From Litomosoides sigmodontis (taxonomy: Eukaryota > Nematoda > Chromadorea > Rhabditida > Onchocercidae): DNA of 64,000 nucleotides. The notes beneath the pieces were generated by a model that was given only the letters and a program-made list of their open reading frames with translations, made no database searches and had not been told where the DNA came from. Below are positions 23,064 through 41,422 of this stretch, piece by piece; within the stretch, counting starts at the first letter, position 1, and each line of letters opens with the position of its first letter. The DNA is taken from positions 9,972,690 to 10,036,689 of the forward strand of contig OY718806.1 of NCBI GenBank assembly GCA_963070105.1, given 5' to 3'. Made by a program: the position numbers and the translations under genes.

Positions 23064-25753
23064 TTATTTTGCTATTCTCCTTTTTAAATGATTGTTGGTA
23101 TTTATAGCGACATTATTTCCTTCATTTTTATCTTCAGATCGCTCCTCCATGATTATATCCTTTTGAATTTTGTTATGAATTCCACCGGTAAGCACAGCAT
23201 GGTATCTGTTTCCCTGTAACAACAGAACTTATTGCCCTTCTGTAGATAAGACGAAACATTGATTAAAATCAATCAGCTTTCTTAGGAATCGTATCTTATA
23301 TATATATATATATAAGAAAACCCAGGAACAAATATATATATATATATACACATTTGTTCCTGGAACCTAAGGTAACATATAAGTAAAGTAAGGTTACGAA
23401 TTAAAACTGCACTAATTTTTGCGAAACAATAATTTACATTGCTATGAAAATGCTGAAATCAGATCTCTACTTCAAAATCCGTGTTTATATTATTTAATAA
23501 ATAGTAGTACAAATGTTCCATAACACAAAAAATACTTTTTTCAGATATGTATTGTAGAAGAAATTGCAGAAAAGCAGAAAATATGAAAAATAAATTGTAA
23601 ACGAGAAGTAGAGATTGCTCCATGTTTGCTGACAATCACGTCCAGAAAGCTTGATTCGTAAAATGTTTATTCCTGAAATGAACTGCTTCTGATGGCCACT
23701 GTAATGTAAGAACCAAGGTACACAAAAGATAAATGAACAGAACTCATTTAAAAAACGTGAGGATTTTATATACCTTAAACTATCGCAGCCGCCCACTTCT
23801 TCCTTCCACCCTTTTTCAAGACTGTAAGTTTTATAACCCTCTAAACAACAAATGATTTCTGGAGTAACATTGCTAACAAATTATGTTTCTTTAAGTTTTT
23901 AAAACTAACCGATAAAGACACCTCCGACCATTTGTAAGATCTGCAAAATTGTAACCATCATAGCTGCCATTTTTGGAAGTCTTTTACGCATTGCCCGAAG
24001 CGCATAGTACGTGTACATAAATGCATGCACAGTATAATTCATCCATATAAACCATCGTCCTGAAGCAGTATGGTCCTGAAAGCAGAGCCAATCTAGGGCT
24101 AAAAATGTTTTGGAGATTGAACCAAATATATGTTAGTTCAAGAATGGATTTGTCACCGATTTAACAACCCTTCATAAAAAACTTATTGCACTGTTGAATT
24201 AAATAAAACAGAGAGTCATAAAATTTGTAACCCTTTAATTGTCTTCGAAAGCGCAGTTTCTCAGAGAGTGTATTGTGCATGAGATTTGCACCGGTTCATT
24301 TCCCCTTTATTACACTATGAAAGACGCCAGCGCGGCCTTATTTCACATTTGAAACATCAAGATAAACAATCTTAGGCACTGAGAGAGAATATTGTTCTAA
24401 TTTACAAACATGAGCAGGATATTTAGATAAAAACAGATAAGAGAGAGATAATCACCAAGTAAAATCAACACCTCATATAAATTGAATAAAGCATCTGTTA
24501 CGCATCTTTTAATAAGAACCTGTTTAAATTAAAATTTTTCCGAAAGCAATCTGCCAATAAAAAGATCTACGACCTACTTTGTAAGCATGCCATGTGTAAA
24601 CAAGCACGGTAACATGATGATACCAGTGAAGGAAAAGCAGCGGACGTTTGCGCAGCACAATAAAAACTGTATCACCAAATTCAGCAACCTAAAGTAATGG
24701 AAATCATCGTTTTCAATGAAAATAACAAAAAAATCTCCTACATAGCATCAATCATGACATTTGTTCCCTAAAATCACTCCTCTGTTAAGACAATTCCATA
24801 ATTGTGATCTTTTCTGTAAGTTGCTCATGTGGAAAATCCTTTGATCATGCTATTTGAACCGTAACCGTTGCCTTGTCATCACAGTCGTTCACCCGAATGC
24901 AAAAAATCTAATTGGCGTAATTATACAGTCCCAAAACTTCGCAAAAATTCACACCTTAGACAGGGCGAACATTTCAGTCCAAAATCCTGTGACACCCTGC
25001 GCAAATGACGCTGTGCATATAGAGTATTCGAACGAATTCTCTCGGACACTCCACAACAATTCTGGTGTCATGCGGCATACGCCAAGGAGAGAAAATAACG
25101 CTAAGCCAAAATTCCACGCTATTAGTAAGTTGTCCAAGCAGAACGGTTTGCGCGATTCCATTAGCTGCAATTAAACCAAATCAATGCCCAATTTTGGTTT
25201 AAATAAATACTGTAAACAGTTCGAACCAAAAGGAATTGGAGAAAAATTGATTGAGTTGTGAGACAATAAATATCATGTTTTTCTGATGGTTATTTCTGGA
25301 TTTCAAGCCAACAAATAATACACTAAAGCATTTCGAATGCATTTATTTAAATATTGCACCAAATAATGGCACAACAATGACGATTATAATAATCAAATTA
25401 GAGTAGTAAATTAGCAAGAAAAACAAAGCTTGCCCTCATGAATGAGTTTGGAAGAGAGAAGAAAAAAGGATTTAAAATCCTAATTTCAATTTTAGATAAT
25501 TTTTAAATAAATTCTAAATAAATTTCGATTTTAAATAAATTTCTAAATCATACTGAAGCGCAGAGAAGTAGAAAATGGGTACCTTTTGTCCAATGTAAAT
25601 AGAAATAACATATGCAATGGATGATGTTATACTATGAAACCAATTTTCTTGCATCCACTTGGTTGATTTCATCATATTGAACTTTGCTTCAAATGGCATC
25701 GTGTAAAGGTAATTTTCCAACCCATAATAGGGCCAATACTCCCACTGAGCCAT
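23064..25753 (-). CDS. elo-2: very-long-chain fatty acid elongase, ELOVL3/6 type
   Basis: ER-membrane 3-ketoacyl-CoA synthase that condenses malonyl-CoA with C16-C18 acyl-CoA. Six exons: 25753-25583, 25164-24955, 24688-24578, 24075-23910, 23672-23536, 23213-23064; 314 residues. The catalytic histidine box is HWYHH in [19 protein letters not shown]. Other family marks are [20 protein letters not shown] upstream, [17 protein letters not shown], and [17 protein letters not shown] near the end. Several hydrophobic membrane segments are visible. The C-terminal tail is charged, ending LKRRIAK, a possible lysine-based ER-retrieval tail. The YGLENY, KWMQENW and GVTGFWTE segments fit nematode ELO-2 best, as I recall it. 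An AATAAA (RC of 23063-23068) overlaps the stop codon. The 23214-23535 intron holds an AT-rich hairpin. Confidence 0.92.
23322..23363. repeat. perfect 12-bp inverted repeat around a TA tract (intronic hairpin)
   Basis: The arms CCAGGAACAAAT (23322-23333) and ATTTGTTCCTGG (23352-23363) are exact complements, separated by a TA-rich loop. A second TA run (near 23296-23314) lies just upstream. It sits inside the intron before the last elongase exon. Confidence 0.85.
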
Positions 25754-27065
25754 TTTGGAAGAATTCGGAAATGAAATTTAAATTTCACCTAAATCTTTTT
25801 CCATTTTTACTTCGCCTCAATTACTAATTGACAAACATATCGTCTCAATCAACACGCGGTTAATCAATTTGATGATTAAGGAATTATCACCCTGATGTTA
25901 CAAAAATAATCGTCCTTTATTTTTATTGTACACCGTCCCTTCAGAGCATCTGAAAAAATGAAATGAGAAAAGGAAAAAAACAATGGAGTAATCCGAAAAC
26001 GTAACAAAATAAGTGGCACATATACGGCAGTACTCAAGCAAATAAAAAACTATATTGATTAATATATTAATAAGAGATATTGCAGGAAGTGAAACAGAAA
26101 TGAATGCGTGAATAATGTGATAAGGGAAGTGGGAAGAAAAAAGATGAGGACTGAGAAGTTATAGCAATACGAACATTGAAAGCGAGAGAGAGAGAGAGAG
26201 GGAGGTAAATCGAGCGGAAAAATCTCCTGCATTCCAACGCTCGAGTAACAGCAACTGTCCATCCTTGAAGCAAATGACGAGACATCAAGGATTTGTGCGA
26301 TGACTGACCGACGTACTGTGGACTTTGATCCCTGATGCTTGTCAAACTTTCAAGAAGCTAATCATTTTCTCCTTTCTTTCTTCTCGTCCATTACCTTCCT
26401 GCATTTTCTCTCTGTCCCATTTGCTCATTTAAAGCTGAAGAAAAGTCAGGAAAAAAAGATGAAAAGAAGGACGGAATTTCAGATGTCCCAAAAATTAAAG
26501 GTTAGCGATCAGAGCTGACTATTTCGCTTTGCGGTGGCATACAGTTAAAAGGTAGGTAGGTCATCGTCGCGTGTACCAAGCAGCTTTACTTGAAGATTGA
26601 GTACTGGTAAAGGCTTAGAGGGAGGAATGTGTATGGACTCCTTCACTGTGATAACAATGGAAGAAGTAAGAAAATTTAGCACATTAACTTCTTCGTAAGT
26701 GAGACTTATCGTACTCATCCAGGATTCCTCAGATCTTCAAGATTTCTCATCCAATAGAAATTCTCATTCATTGCAATTCTATCTCACGTGTATGAAATTA
26801 AAAAAATGCTCTCGTATGATCGATCTATCGCAGATCGATCAGTAGTTAACGTTGACGAATTTAAACAGGTGAATAATGTTCACATGCAGCTGTCATATCA
26901 CAACTATCCTTTTGATCTTGTAAAATCATAGCAATACCAAACAAACATTCCGTAAATTGAGAAACTGTTCACCGAATGCAATCACTAACACCTTTCCCAT
27001 TTGCTTTTGTTCCTCGATCGTCCCTTTTTTCGACCACCAAATCATTTGTTATAATCAGTTTCTCC

Positions 27066-27131
<66 letters not shown>

Positions 27132-29686
27132 CAAAGGAAAGCATCGATAAAGCATCCGATCGTATAGTTCACTCACTCTTTCACAATGCTCTATGAATCA
27201 TAGAAGCTAATTTTAAACGCTATAAAACAAAATTCCTTATCATACAATATCATAAAATCACACTGAATTAGAATTCTTTAAATATAATTAAGATTAAAAC
27301 TGGAGCCATTTCCGTGTACGTTAAAGAAATTAGCAAATTTGTAGGGAATTAGTTGAAGTACAATAGAATGCGAAACAATAATTAAATGATATATTCCTAT
27401 CAATCTCCAATGCAATCGTTGGAGCAATAAAAAATAGAACTTCTGTATCAAAATCTTATCATACAGTGTGTTTGTTGTATATGCATTACAAGTATATCCA
27501 AAAAAAGTAAATTTTTTAGGCCGAACCGTTACTCTGCTAATTCTCTGAAGTAAGTAGTGAAGAAAAAAGTTCCTTTTTTTTGCAAAGTTTGAGCTCATTT
27601 GAAGCCGAATGATAAAAACGACCTGATAAAAAGACCAAATCAAAGGAACTTAGAATGTTACAAACAGCCAGCCAATCGTACTAACTGATAGAGTTGCTCA
27701 GTCCAGTAAGAAGCATAGCAAGAAGTACTTAGTTACGTACGACTAACCTGAAAATGATTAAGTAATTGGATTAAAAATCCGAAAGCGCAGCTGCACAAGC
27801 TCTCATCAGTTGAAGAGAGATGAAACAATGGATGACAACGATAAAGGTGTTTTAAATTGATGTGAGATGTTTTAAGAGATAAAACACGAACAAAATGAAA
27901 CGTGACACAAAACGGAAGAGCACTGGAGAGAAACGAAATTTCATCAGTTGTCAAGGTGCAAAACTGCAAACTTGATTCTTTCACTTCTTCACCTTTTATA
28001 TTCGAAAATTTTTTTTCATTTAAAAAAAACGAACATTTTTTTAGAAATCCTCTTACGTCATGTCAAATTGCAATCAATATTTCATCTAAATTTCACTTCA
28101 GTTTCATCCATCATTACAATCTTCCTCCTCACGCACATCATTTTCTCAGCTATCGTCATAACAGTAGTAGCAGTGTAAAACAGTGTAATAGTTTGGTCTC
28201 CCTTGAATGTTGCTGATCTACTTGCGTTTAACAAAAAGAAAAAAAGGCATTAGCAAGCAATTTAAATCTGAAAAAATCTCTACAACAAATAATTCGCTTT
28301 TACACGTTGGGGTGCAAAACACCTCTGCTGTTTGATTAAATGAAGTGAAACAGTATCTTCAAACATTTGTCTGCACGGTAACAAACTAATTAATTACAAA
28401 ATTAAATCAAAGATGAAAAGTAGGACAATGAAGGCTAGCTATATAAGAGTAAGAAATGATAAGACTGGTGGTATGAAACGATAGGTTAGGAAGCAGTGAC
28501 GTAAGAAGTAAGCACTTAAAATACGAAGTGATCCAGTAATCCATTACAGTGCATCCGAAAAAAAGGGAGATTAAAACTTGAAAATGTTAAATTAAAGTGA
28601 ATATTTCACATCAAATTGCTGACAAAATCATTTCAATAATAAAAAAAAATTTTGCTTTTTTTTTTCAAATTACATAAATCACAGTGAAATAACGGAAAGT
28701 TTAAAAAGTGGAGAGGGAAGGAGGAGAGAAAATATAAATGGCAGGATAGTTGGTAAAAATGACAACGAAATATGGCAAAAGCTTTGACCGCAGTAGAACT
28801 TACATTTGAACAAATTACACTAATCTTAATAAGTTTAACTAATACCTGAAGGATTCCATTTTCTTCTCATTTATCACTTATCATCTCTGGGCCAGCCCTT
28901 ATCAGTAAACACAAGTTTGCTTCTGATGAGGTAATACTTAGCAAAACTGTTTTGCTATACATTATTATGCCATACATGCACATGCAAAATAGCGGGCAGG
29001 TGTGAAAAAGCAATGACAGATCTTTTATTTCAAATGCGTAAGTGATTAAAATTAACGACAAGAAATACAGCTTTTACTAGTTAACGATTTGATCGCATGA
29101 CATGCGAAGTGAAGAAAAAAAGCTAAAATTAGTTTATGGAGGATTGATAAAAAATTAAGAGCGAAAAAACAATGTAAAATTTAGAATAACCTGAAATACA
29201 AGTGTCGTCTTACTGTTGCAATGCTTACAAATGGCCCAAATGTCTTAATTAAACGGTATGCTGCTAAATTATGATGTGCTATGCCCGCGTTCCAGTCAAT
29301 AATTTATTGAAACTAAAGGAATAAGTGCAAATGATAAGATCGACAGTTACCTATCAAACAGGTAACTGTAAAAGCAGAGATGGATGAGTTAATCTCGGAC
29401 GTACAGGTATATCAGGTATTTCAAATAAGGATTCATTTGTGAATACATTATTAAATTGCCATTCGCAGAAAGACAATGATTAAGACGGGGAATAATTTAA
29501 CATAATTTAAGAGTTTTTAATGTAACAAAATACCTCCCTCTATTGAGAAATTTCAAAAGGGACTAAAATAACGATCAAATTTGCATACGTGCCGCGAATT
29601 TATCTAAACAAAAATTTACAAAATATAATCAATTTCATTGGATCGACACAATACACTCTGACTCGAATTCTTCTGGATTAAATGCC
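25754..29686. other. 3.9-kb gap between elongase and unc-33, both on the minus strand
   Basis: This should hold the elongase promoter (low side) and the unc-33 3' UTR (high side). It contains a GA run near 26181-26201, a TA microsatellite at 27069-27130, and a short perfect hairpin at 29343-29369. No gene could be supported. Confidence 0.5.
27069..27130. repeat. (TA)n microsatellite, about 31 units
   Basis: An uninterrupted TA dinucleotide run in intergenic DNA upstream of the elongase gene. Confidence 0.95.
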
Positions 29687-34641
<4,955 letters not shown>

Positions 34642-36032
34642 CTAAGAATGGAAAAATTTTGACTGTATCGGTTGGTCGCTCTCAACGACCGCTTATAAGA
34701 GTGAAATGCTGCAGACTTCCTTCATCATATATTTTCCTCAAATTTTGTGGTTGCATGCAATCCGTTGCGAAGGACGAAATACTGATCACACCATGCAGTC
34801 GAATTTTCTTACCAATAATTCCCAAAATTTCCCTCAAAAAAAAAACGCAATTACATCCAGCCGAAAGCCTTAAATTACAAATGAAAACGAACTACGATTA
34901 TGGGATTTAAAAATATCAATTGAAATAACAACAATTGCTCTTTCTCTCTTCGCCTCTTTTTTTGCCCATGAAAATGCAAAGATTTCAAAGGAAATAAAAT
35001 ATAAAATGCTAGATAATTTTAATATAAAACACACAAATGACCTAAATTAGCACAATCAGACAAAGTGATGAATGATACATAAATAGAGTACTTCTTTCCT
35101 TCTTGAGGATTACTGCAAGGAAAAGGGAAAGAATACGCACAATTAGGATAATTAAGTCAAATTTGACGATAAAAGGTCATTCGGGAACTTTCCATTTTTC
35201 TTTTCATTTGAAAGCTGAAATTTTAGCAATGTTATTGTTATTGAAGGAAAATGTATAATGTGAAAATGCAATCATTTTTAAGCGTTTAGAGAGCGAAAAG
35301 GAGCAAAATCCATCGGTACTCCTCCAAATGAAACTATCGCTTTCTTGCTTTTTGTCTTTAGGAAAGGAAAATAAAATGAAAATTTTTTAATTGCATTAAT
35401 TCGTGGGAAAAAATACAACAAATAATAAAAATTACAGCAAATTAGGAGATGAAAAGAACGAAGAAATGATTAAGAAGAAAAGAACGAAGAAGTGATTGAG
35501 AAAATAAATCATTGAATGAATGAAAGTTTTTTTTTCCTCATCCACCTTTTAAGTTACATTCAATTTGCTACGGTAATCAATCCCTAAACATTTCACAATG
35601 TCGCTTTTTCCGATCATTTCGGATCAAATCCATGGAATTATCGGCATTTTTTCTTCTCTCGTGTTCAATTCACTTTTATTTCGAGATAATAAAATATAAA
35701 ATTTATTTTTGGAAAGAAAAACTAACATGAAAGAAGAAATTTTCCTCTCCACCATCATATCACTGAAGGATTGGAGAAGGAAGGTGCGCATAAAATGAAG
35801 TCACGTTTGTTGACACTTTTTCGTCTAACATAAAAGTACTATTTCTCTTTCTTTTTGGAAGAAATACAGCATTTTTAAATTTACAAAAATTTTTCCCAAA
35901 AAATTTGTAAAAAAATGAAATTGGCTTATGAAGATGGTTAACCCTCAACTTCCACACTTGCAACAAACACTAAACGAAATAGTGGTGAAATCACCTCAGT
36001 GCAACATCAAATATTAATGACGCCAATACATT

Positions 36033-36034
<2 letters not shown>

Positions 36035-36121
<87 letters not shown>
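36035..36121. repeat. (AT)n microsatellite, about 43 units
   Basis: A pure AT dinucleotide run; a shorter TATATATATA run follows at about 36142-36152. Confidence 0.95.
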
Positions 36122-36122
<1 letters not shown>

Positions 36123-37054
36123 TTACATCTGGAAAAATATTATATATATATATGTACCGCTGCTTAAATATTTAAATAAAATCAAAAAAGGAAGCAACAA
36201 ATGGTTGGGTATATGGGAAGATCGAAAAATACTATCAAAAGATATTCTACCTAAAATTGATCGAATATAAATTATTTTGCTCTCAATATTTTATAGTTAA
36301 AAATTCAAAAAAAAAGACAAAGAGGGCCAATAATGAGGAGAAGAGTACTTGAAATCTAGAAAGAAAAAAGACAATTGAGAAACTGCTGAAATTTGGTGAA
36401 ATTATTTAAGAGCGAATTTTCTCCAGTACTTCAAACCGACGGGGAACAATGGCACAACTGAAGTCATTCGTGGCTCTAATTTCCAGCACTTCTAATTTAT
36501 GAATTTAATTTATGAATTGCAGAACTTCTAATTTATGAATTAAATGATTGAAGTTGAAATTGATGAATCCTTTCTAATTTTCCTAATTGATGAATTTAAA
36601 GATTGAAGCTGAAATTACTATACAATATATGGAAGAAATGAAGTTAAAATCATATTTGGAAGGGATAGAGTGTTTCTTTTTATTCAAACAACAGAGAGAG
36701 TGCTGTTTGAATTTTAAGAGTAGGCAAGAGAAATTATATGAAATTTTAACTTTGCGAAGTGCATAAATGAATTCTTCTTACAAGTCTGCTTTTTTTCATT
36801 TAAATGAGAAGGAAGAACATGAATAAAACATAAAAGGGAAAAAAGTTTTGTTTTGAGCAAGAAAAAAGGAAAATCACTAGAAGAAGCATTTCAATGCTCT
36901 GAGATGAAATCGAACCGAGCAATACTAAATCAAATCATGTAAATAATACTAGGATGATAAGAAAGGAAAAAAACCATATACATTTGAATTCTATGAAAAT
37001 TTTGATCATTGTAATTTTGGGGAATATCATTTATTATTATTAATATTATTAATA

Positions 37055-37623
<569 letters not shown>

Positions 37624-39758
37624 GTTATCAATTAGTATTATTATTATTATTATTTACTATTACTGCTATTATCATTATTAATTGCTATTACTAAATCTCG
37701 TTAAAAATATCTGATATGCGATATGGAAATGAATAATAAGAGGATGATTATCGGTTTGTTATGAATTTCATTAAAAAAAGTACGTGTTCAATGATAGAAG
37801 AAAATGATAAGCGAATATTTCATGCGTTCACACGCTTTTTCTATTTTTCGTTCTGTTATGTTTCATGAAATTTGATGAAAAAGCAAAAATGATTTTTTGT
37901 AGAGTGCTGATATGTATTTGATTCAGATTGAACAAGAGATATGATTTCATATTTCCAGAAAATTTAAGAGATAAAGAGTTGGGAAAAAACTGTCCCAAAT
38001 TGATTGATAGAAATGATGTGTGATTAGTTTTATCAAATGCAATTACTTTATTTATTTTTTCCTTCGGTGGAATTTTCATTTAAACTTCGCATGACTACTC
38101 ATATAAAATTAACCATAAAATAGCATAATTTAAAAGAAAAAAAATCGAAATTTGCAAAATTATCTAAAATTTACATTTGCTTGTTGTCACTGCTCTACAG
38201 CCTAATTTATGAAACAACTATAAACTACCAACAAGTACCCCCCTATTCACGGGTGAAAACAACGGACGGGTAAGACAGTTGCGCAAAACATATGTAATTC
38301 ATTTTAAACAACATTGAGCGAGGAATTTAAAATTGCATTCGCTCGTCGTTACCGTTCATCACTCATCATCCTCCCTTATACTCAGCTGGTAACACTGTTG
38401 ATGAGCAGTTATATTCCACCTTACCTAACCTAAAATTGCATTATCGTGTGGTCCAGCTCAACCAATTTGAGCTCATTAAGATGGAATAGAAAATTTTGAC
38501 TTACTCCAGCAACACACATTCAATGAAGTTTTAACACCGCTCGAGCGTTGCATCCTTTATACCTCAATATTTCACACTAAAGATGTACGGAAGATTTCTT
38601 ATAAAAAGAATCTAAGCTAAAATTAAAGAAAAGAATTTAACAAATATTTAACAGGTATTCGATAAGAAATTCGTTCGTCAAAGAAAGCAATGAATTTCCA
38701 TGATAAGAGATGTTCGTAGAAGGAAAAATGATTTCCCATTGTTCGACTTCGTTAAACTTACCATTTAAACACAATCATTGTTAATGATGATGGAACTGAC
38801 CACATTAGATTACTCGTTGACCATCTACATCATCAATGCAAAATGATAAAGCATCACATTTGCATAATTTTCGGAATTTACTCAAATCTTTTTTGTCGAA
38901 TTTTTAAATAAAAAAAAAGTTTTGTCGTTAAACTTTACAGTTAATTTAGTGGTGAAAATGCTTGGGCCTTAATCAATCAATATATTCATTACACTTCTAT
39001 TCCATCTCCCTTACTCCTCCTCTTTAGAATATTACAATTAAACAGCTTGATAAATGGAAATACTAAAGTCCCTTATGAAATTAACAAAATTAAAAAAACT
39101 TTGAACAAAAACCCAAAAGGACTTATTTCATTTCACTAACTGCAAGGAACAAAAAAGATAGTGAAATTATTAAAAAAATGCTGATTTAAAGATAATGAGT
39201 TCAGGAGTTTTTTTTTCTGAAAGTCGGGATACGCGATCACATAAAATGCAATGAAAAGAAATTATTGAGGAAAAAAACTTTATCAACACTTCGTCCACTG
39301 TTAATGAATTGACGACACTTGCGCATCCATTAGTGGACATATCTTCAGAATCGTCGAGAACTGACCAGTGTCATTTTTAGAAAAAAAGTTTTTTTCGAAA
39401 TAGAAAATTTTTACATTATTGTTAGTTATCAGGAAATTTTAAAATGAAAAAATCAACTTCATATAAATTTACAACCTTTCAAGTCCAATTTTCCTCCCTC
39501 GCCCCTTCGTTATCTTTATTTCTTTTCATCTCTCAAACCTATTTATGAAATCCTATGTGCACTTAATATTTTTGAAGCAAGTAGTCCTATTAATTATGCA
39601 ACAACAAAAAAAATGTAATGGAAACAGTAAAGAGTGGAGAGTATTAAGGGAGAGATTATAGGCCGAAGGAGAAGAACGGAAGTATAACGTTGGCAGGAAC
39701 TGAGTTAAAATTTCACATTGAAATTAAAAAGGAGAAAAATTACATGGGGGAACGACAA

Positions 39759-39803
39759 AACGCGTAGAGAGAGGGAGAGAAAGAGAGAGAGAAAGGGAGA
39801 AAC
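39759..39803. repeat. GA-rich simple repeat
   Basis: Imperfect (GA)n/GGGAGA run on the plus strand; a matching (TC)n run lies about 200 bp further on (39991-40006). Confidence 0.8.
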
Positions 39804-40070
39804 AGGAAGCAAATGGGTATTGATGTTTTGGGGAGATAAATGAAAATATGCTATTGGAGGAGGAGGAATGGAAATGAAAGGGATTGAGATGATGGAAAAG
39901 GAGGGGGACAGAAAGTGGGAGAGTTAAAATAGACCGCACAGCTATGACATTTGGAAAAAATTTCCTTTTTGTTCGTTTATTCTCACCTTTCTCTCTCTCT
40001 CTCCTCTGTCACTTCCTCCATCCCTCATAAAGATGTCAACTAAAATGAGGAAGGGAAAGTACGGAGGTAA

Positions 40071-40193
40071 ATATAAGTACGGAGAGGACGGGAGCAGCGT
40101 AGAGGTGTGGGGAGGATCGAAAATGCGTATGGCTTCTGTAAGGCTGAGTGGATCGGATCGATTATTTCTGGAAGAAATTTCAGATGACGCCAT
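40071..40193 (-). CDS. weak candidate 5' exon, possibly of unc-33
   Basis: Minus-strand ATG at 40193 follows a TTAG acceptor-like site by 3 nt, as trans-spliced starts often do. It opens MASSEISSRNNRSDPLSLTE and continues to a possible GTACTTA donor near 40082 or a second at about 40070. The composition looks more like protein than the flanking DNA. The donor phases do not directly match the phase needed at 34641, so another exon would have to lie between. The link to unc-33 is a guess. Confidence 0.2.
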
Positions 40194-41422
40194 AATCTAA
40201 TGACCAAGGACCTCATTTTAGCATTAACACTTGCACTAGGCCTCGCACTACTAGCATCAGCACAAGAGCCACCAACACATACATAGGTGCAGTGAGGACA
40301 TCGAGCAGACAACGTGTCCAATACAGGCGACACACCAAATATAGATGAGATTTAGTTAAGCAATATCTCATGAGATACTTAGACATTGCATACATATGAA
40401 CTCTTTATAGAGAACTTCGTTTTATGCTCAGGCGTGATTTGCATGAACTGCATATAATCGATGGCTTACATATGCCATCCAAACGTTCTCATACAATCTG
40501 AATTTTCACTCGAGGAGAACTGGAAGCACGAAATACTTCTTTCAAAATCTATGAAGACGATAAATAAGGCTGGAAGAATTCCCGTAGACACACGTGAAAG
40601 ATTAGAAGATTGCTTCATAAGACCTTAAGAATTTTTAGTTTGCCATTCATAAATGAACCTCTGTTGATGACAAAAGATCCGTTAGAAAATGTTTTTATAT
40701 GCAATAATTACAAAAGCATAATATCACAGCGATCACTTGAGTAGCGATGCACTGATTTCAGACAAAGAAATGTGTTGCTGCACAACGAAAACGATACATT
40801 AAGCATCATTAAGTAATCATAATTCATAAATTTTAACAACGAATGAAAAGGAGACAAAAACTTTCACAATGTTAATCATAAAGTTCAAAATTTGCCACCA
40901 GTTTTAACTTACTACCATTACACTACCACCACAGAAGAGATAAACAATTTAACGAAATGAACTCCGTTATTCCAAAATCTGTGACCCACTTTAAAAATAA
41001 ATGTTTTCCTCAAATAATTGCTTTGTTAACATTCCATAACTTTCCTAAAGCTTAAAGTCGAGAAATATGCCATACCCGCACAGCAAATGTCAGTTTCAAT
41101 GCAGGCTTATTTAGAAATGGCTAGAACAAAATCTTGCTATAATTTTGAAAAATTAGTTGAACAGACTGACTGGCTCTAAAGGGGTTATAAATGCAATAAA
41201 GACAGAAAAAGTATGTACGACAAAATGGATATATGAATAAAAAGACGTAATTCTGAAAGAAATCGTTTTGAAACAAGTTAATTAATCGACCAATCAATCT
41301 ACAGTTTACCCAAGAAGAAGGTCAAAGAACACTCATATCTTCTGCTCCATTTACGAGAAAAGTGTTTCGATATTAGAGGTGAAAAAACCATTATCTTAAA
41401 TGATGTGAAAAAAACAAGTGTC

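Noticed and set aside
24854..25174. Plus-strand 106-codon frame
   Set aside because: Antisense of elongase exon 2, which has clear family homology on the other strand.
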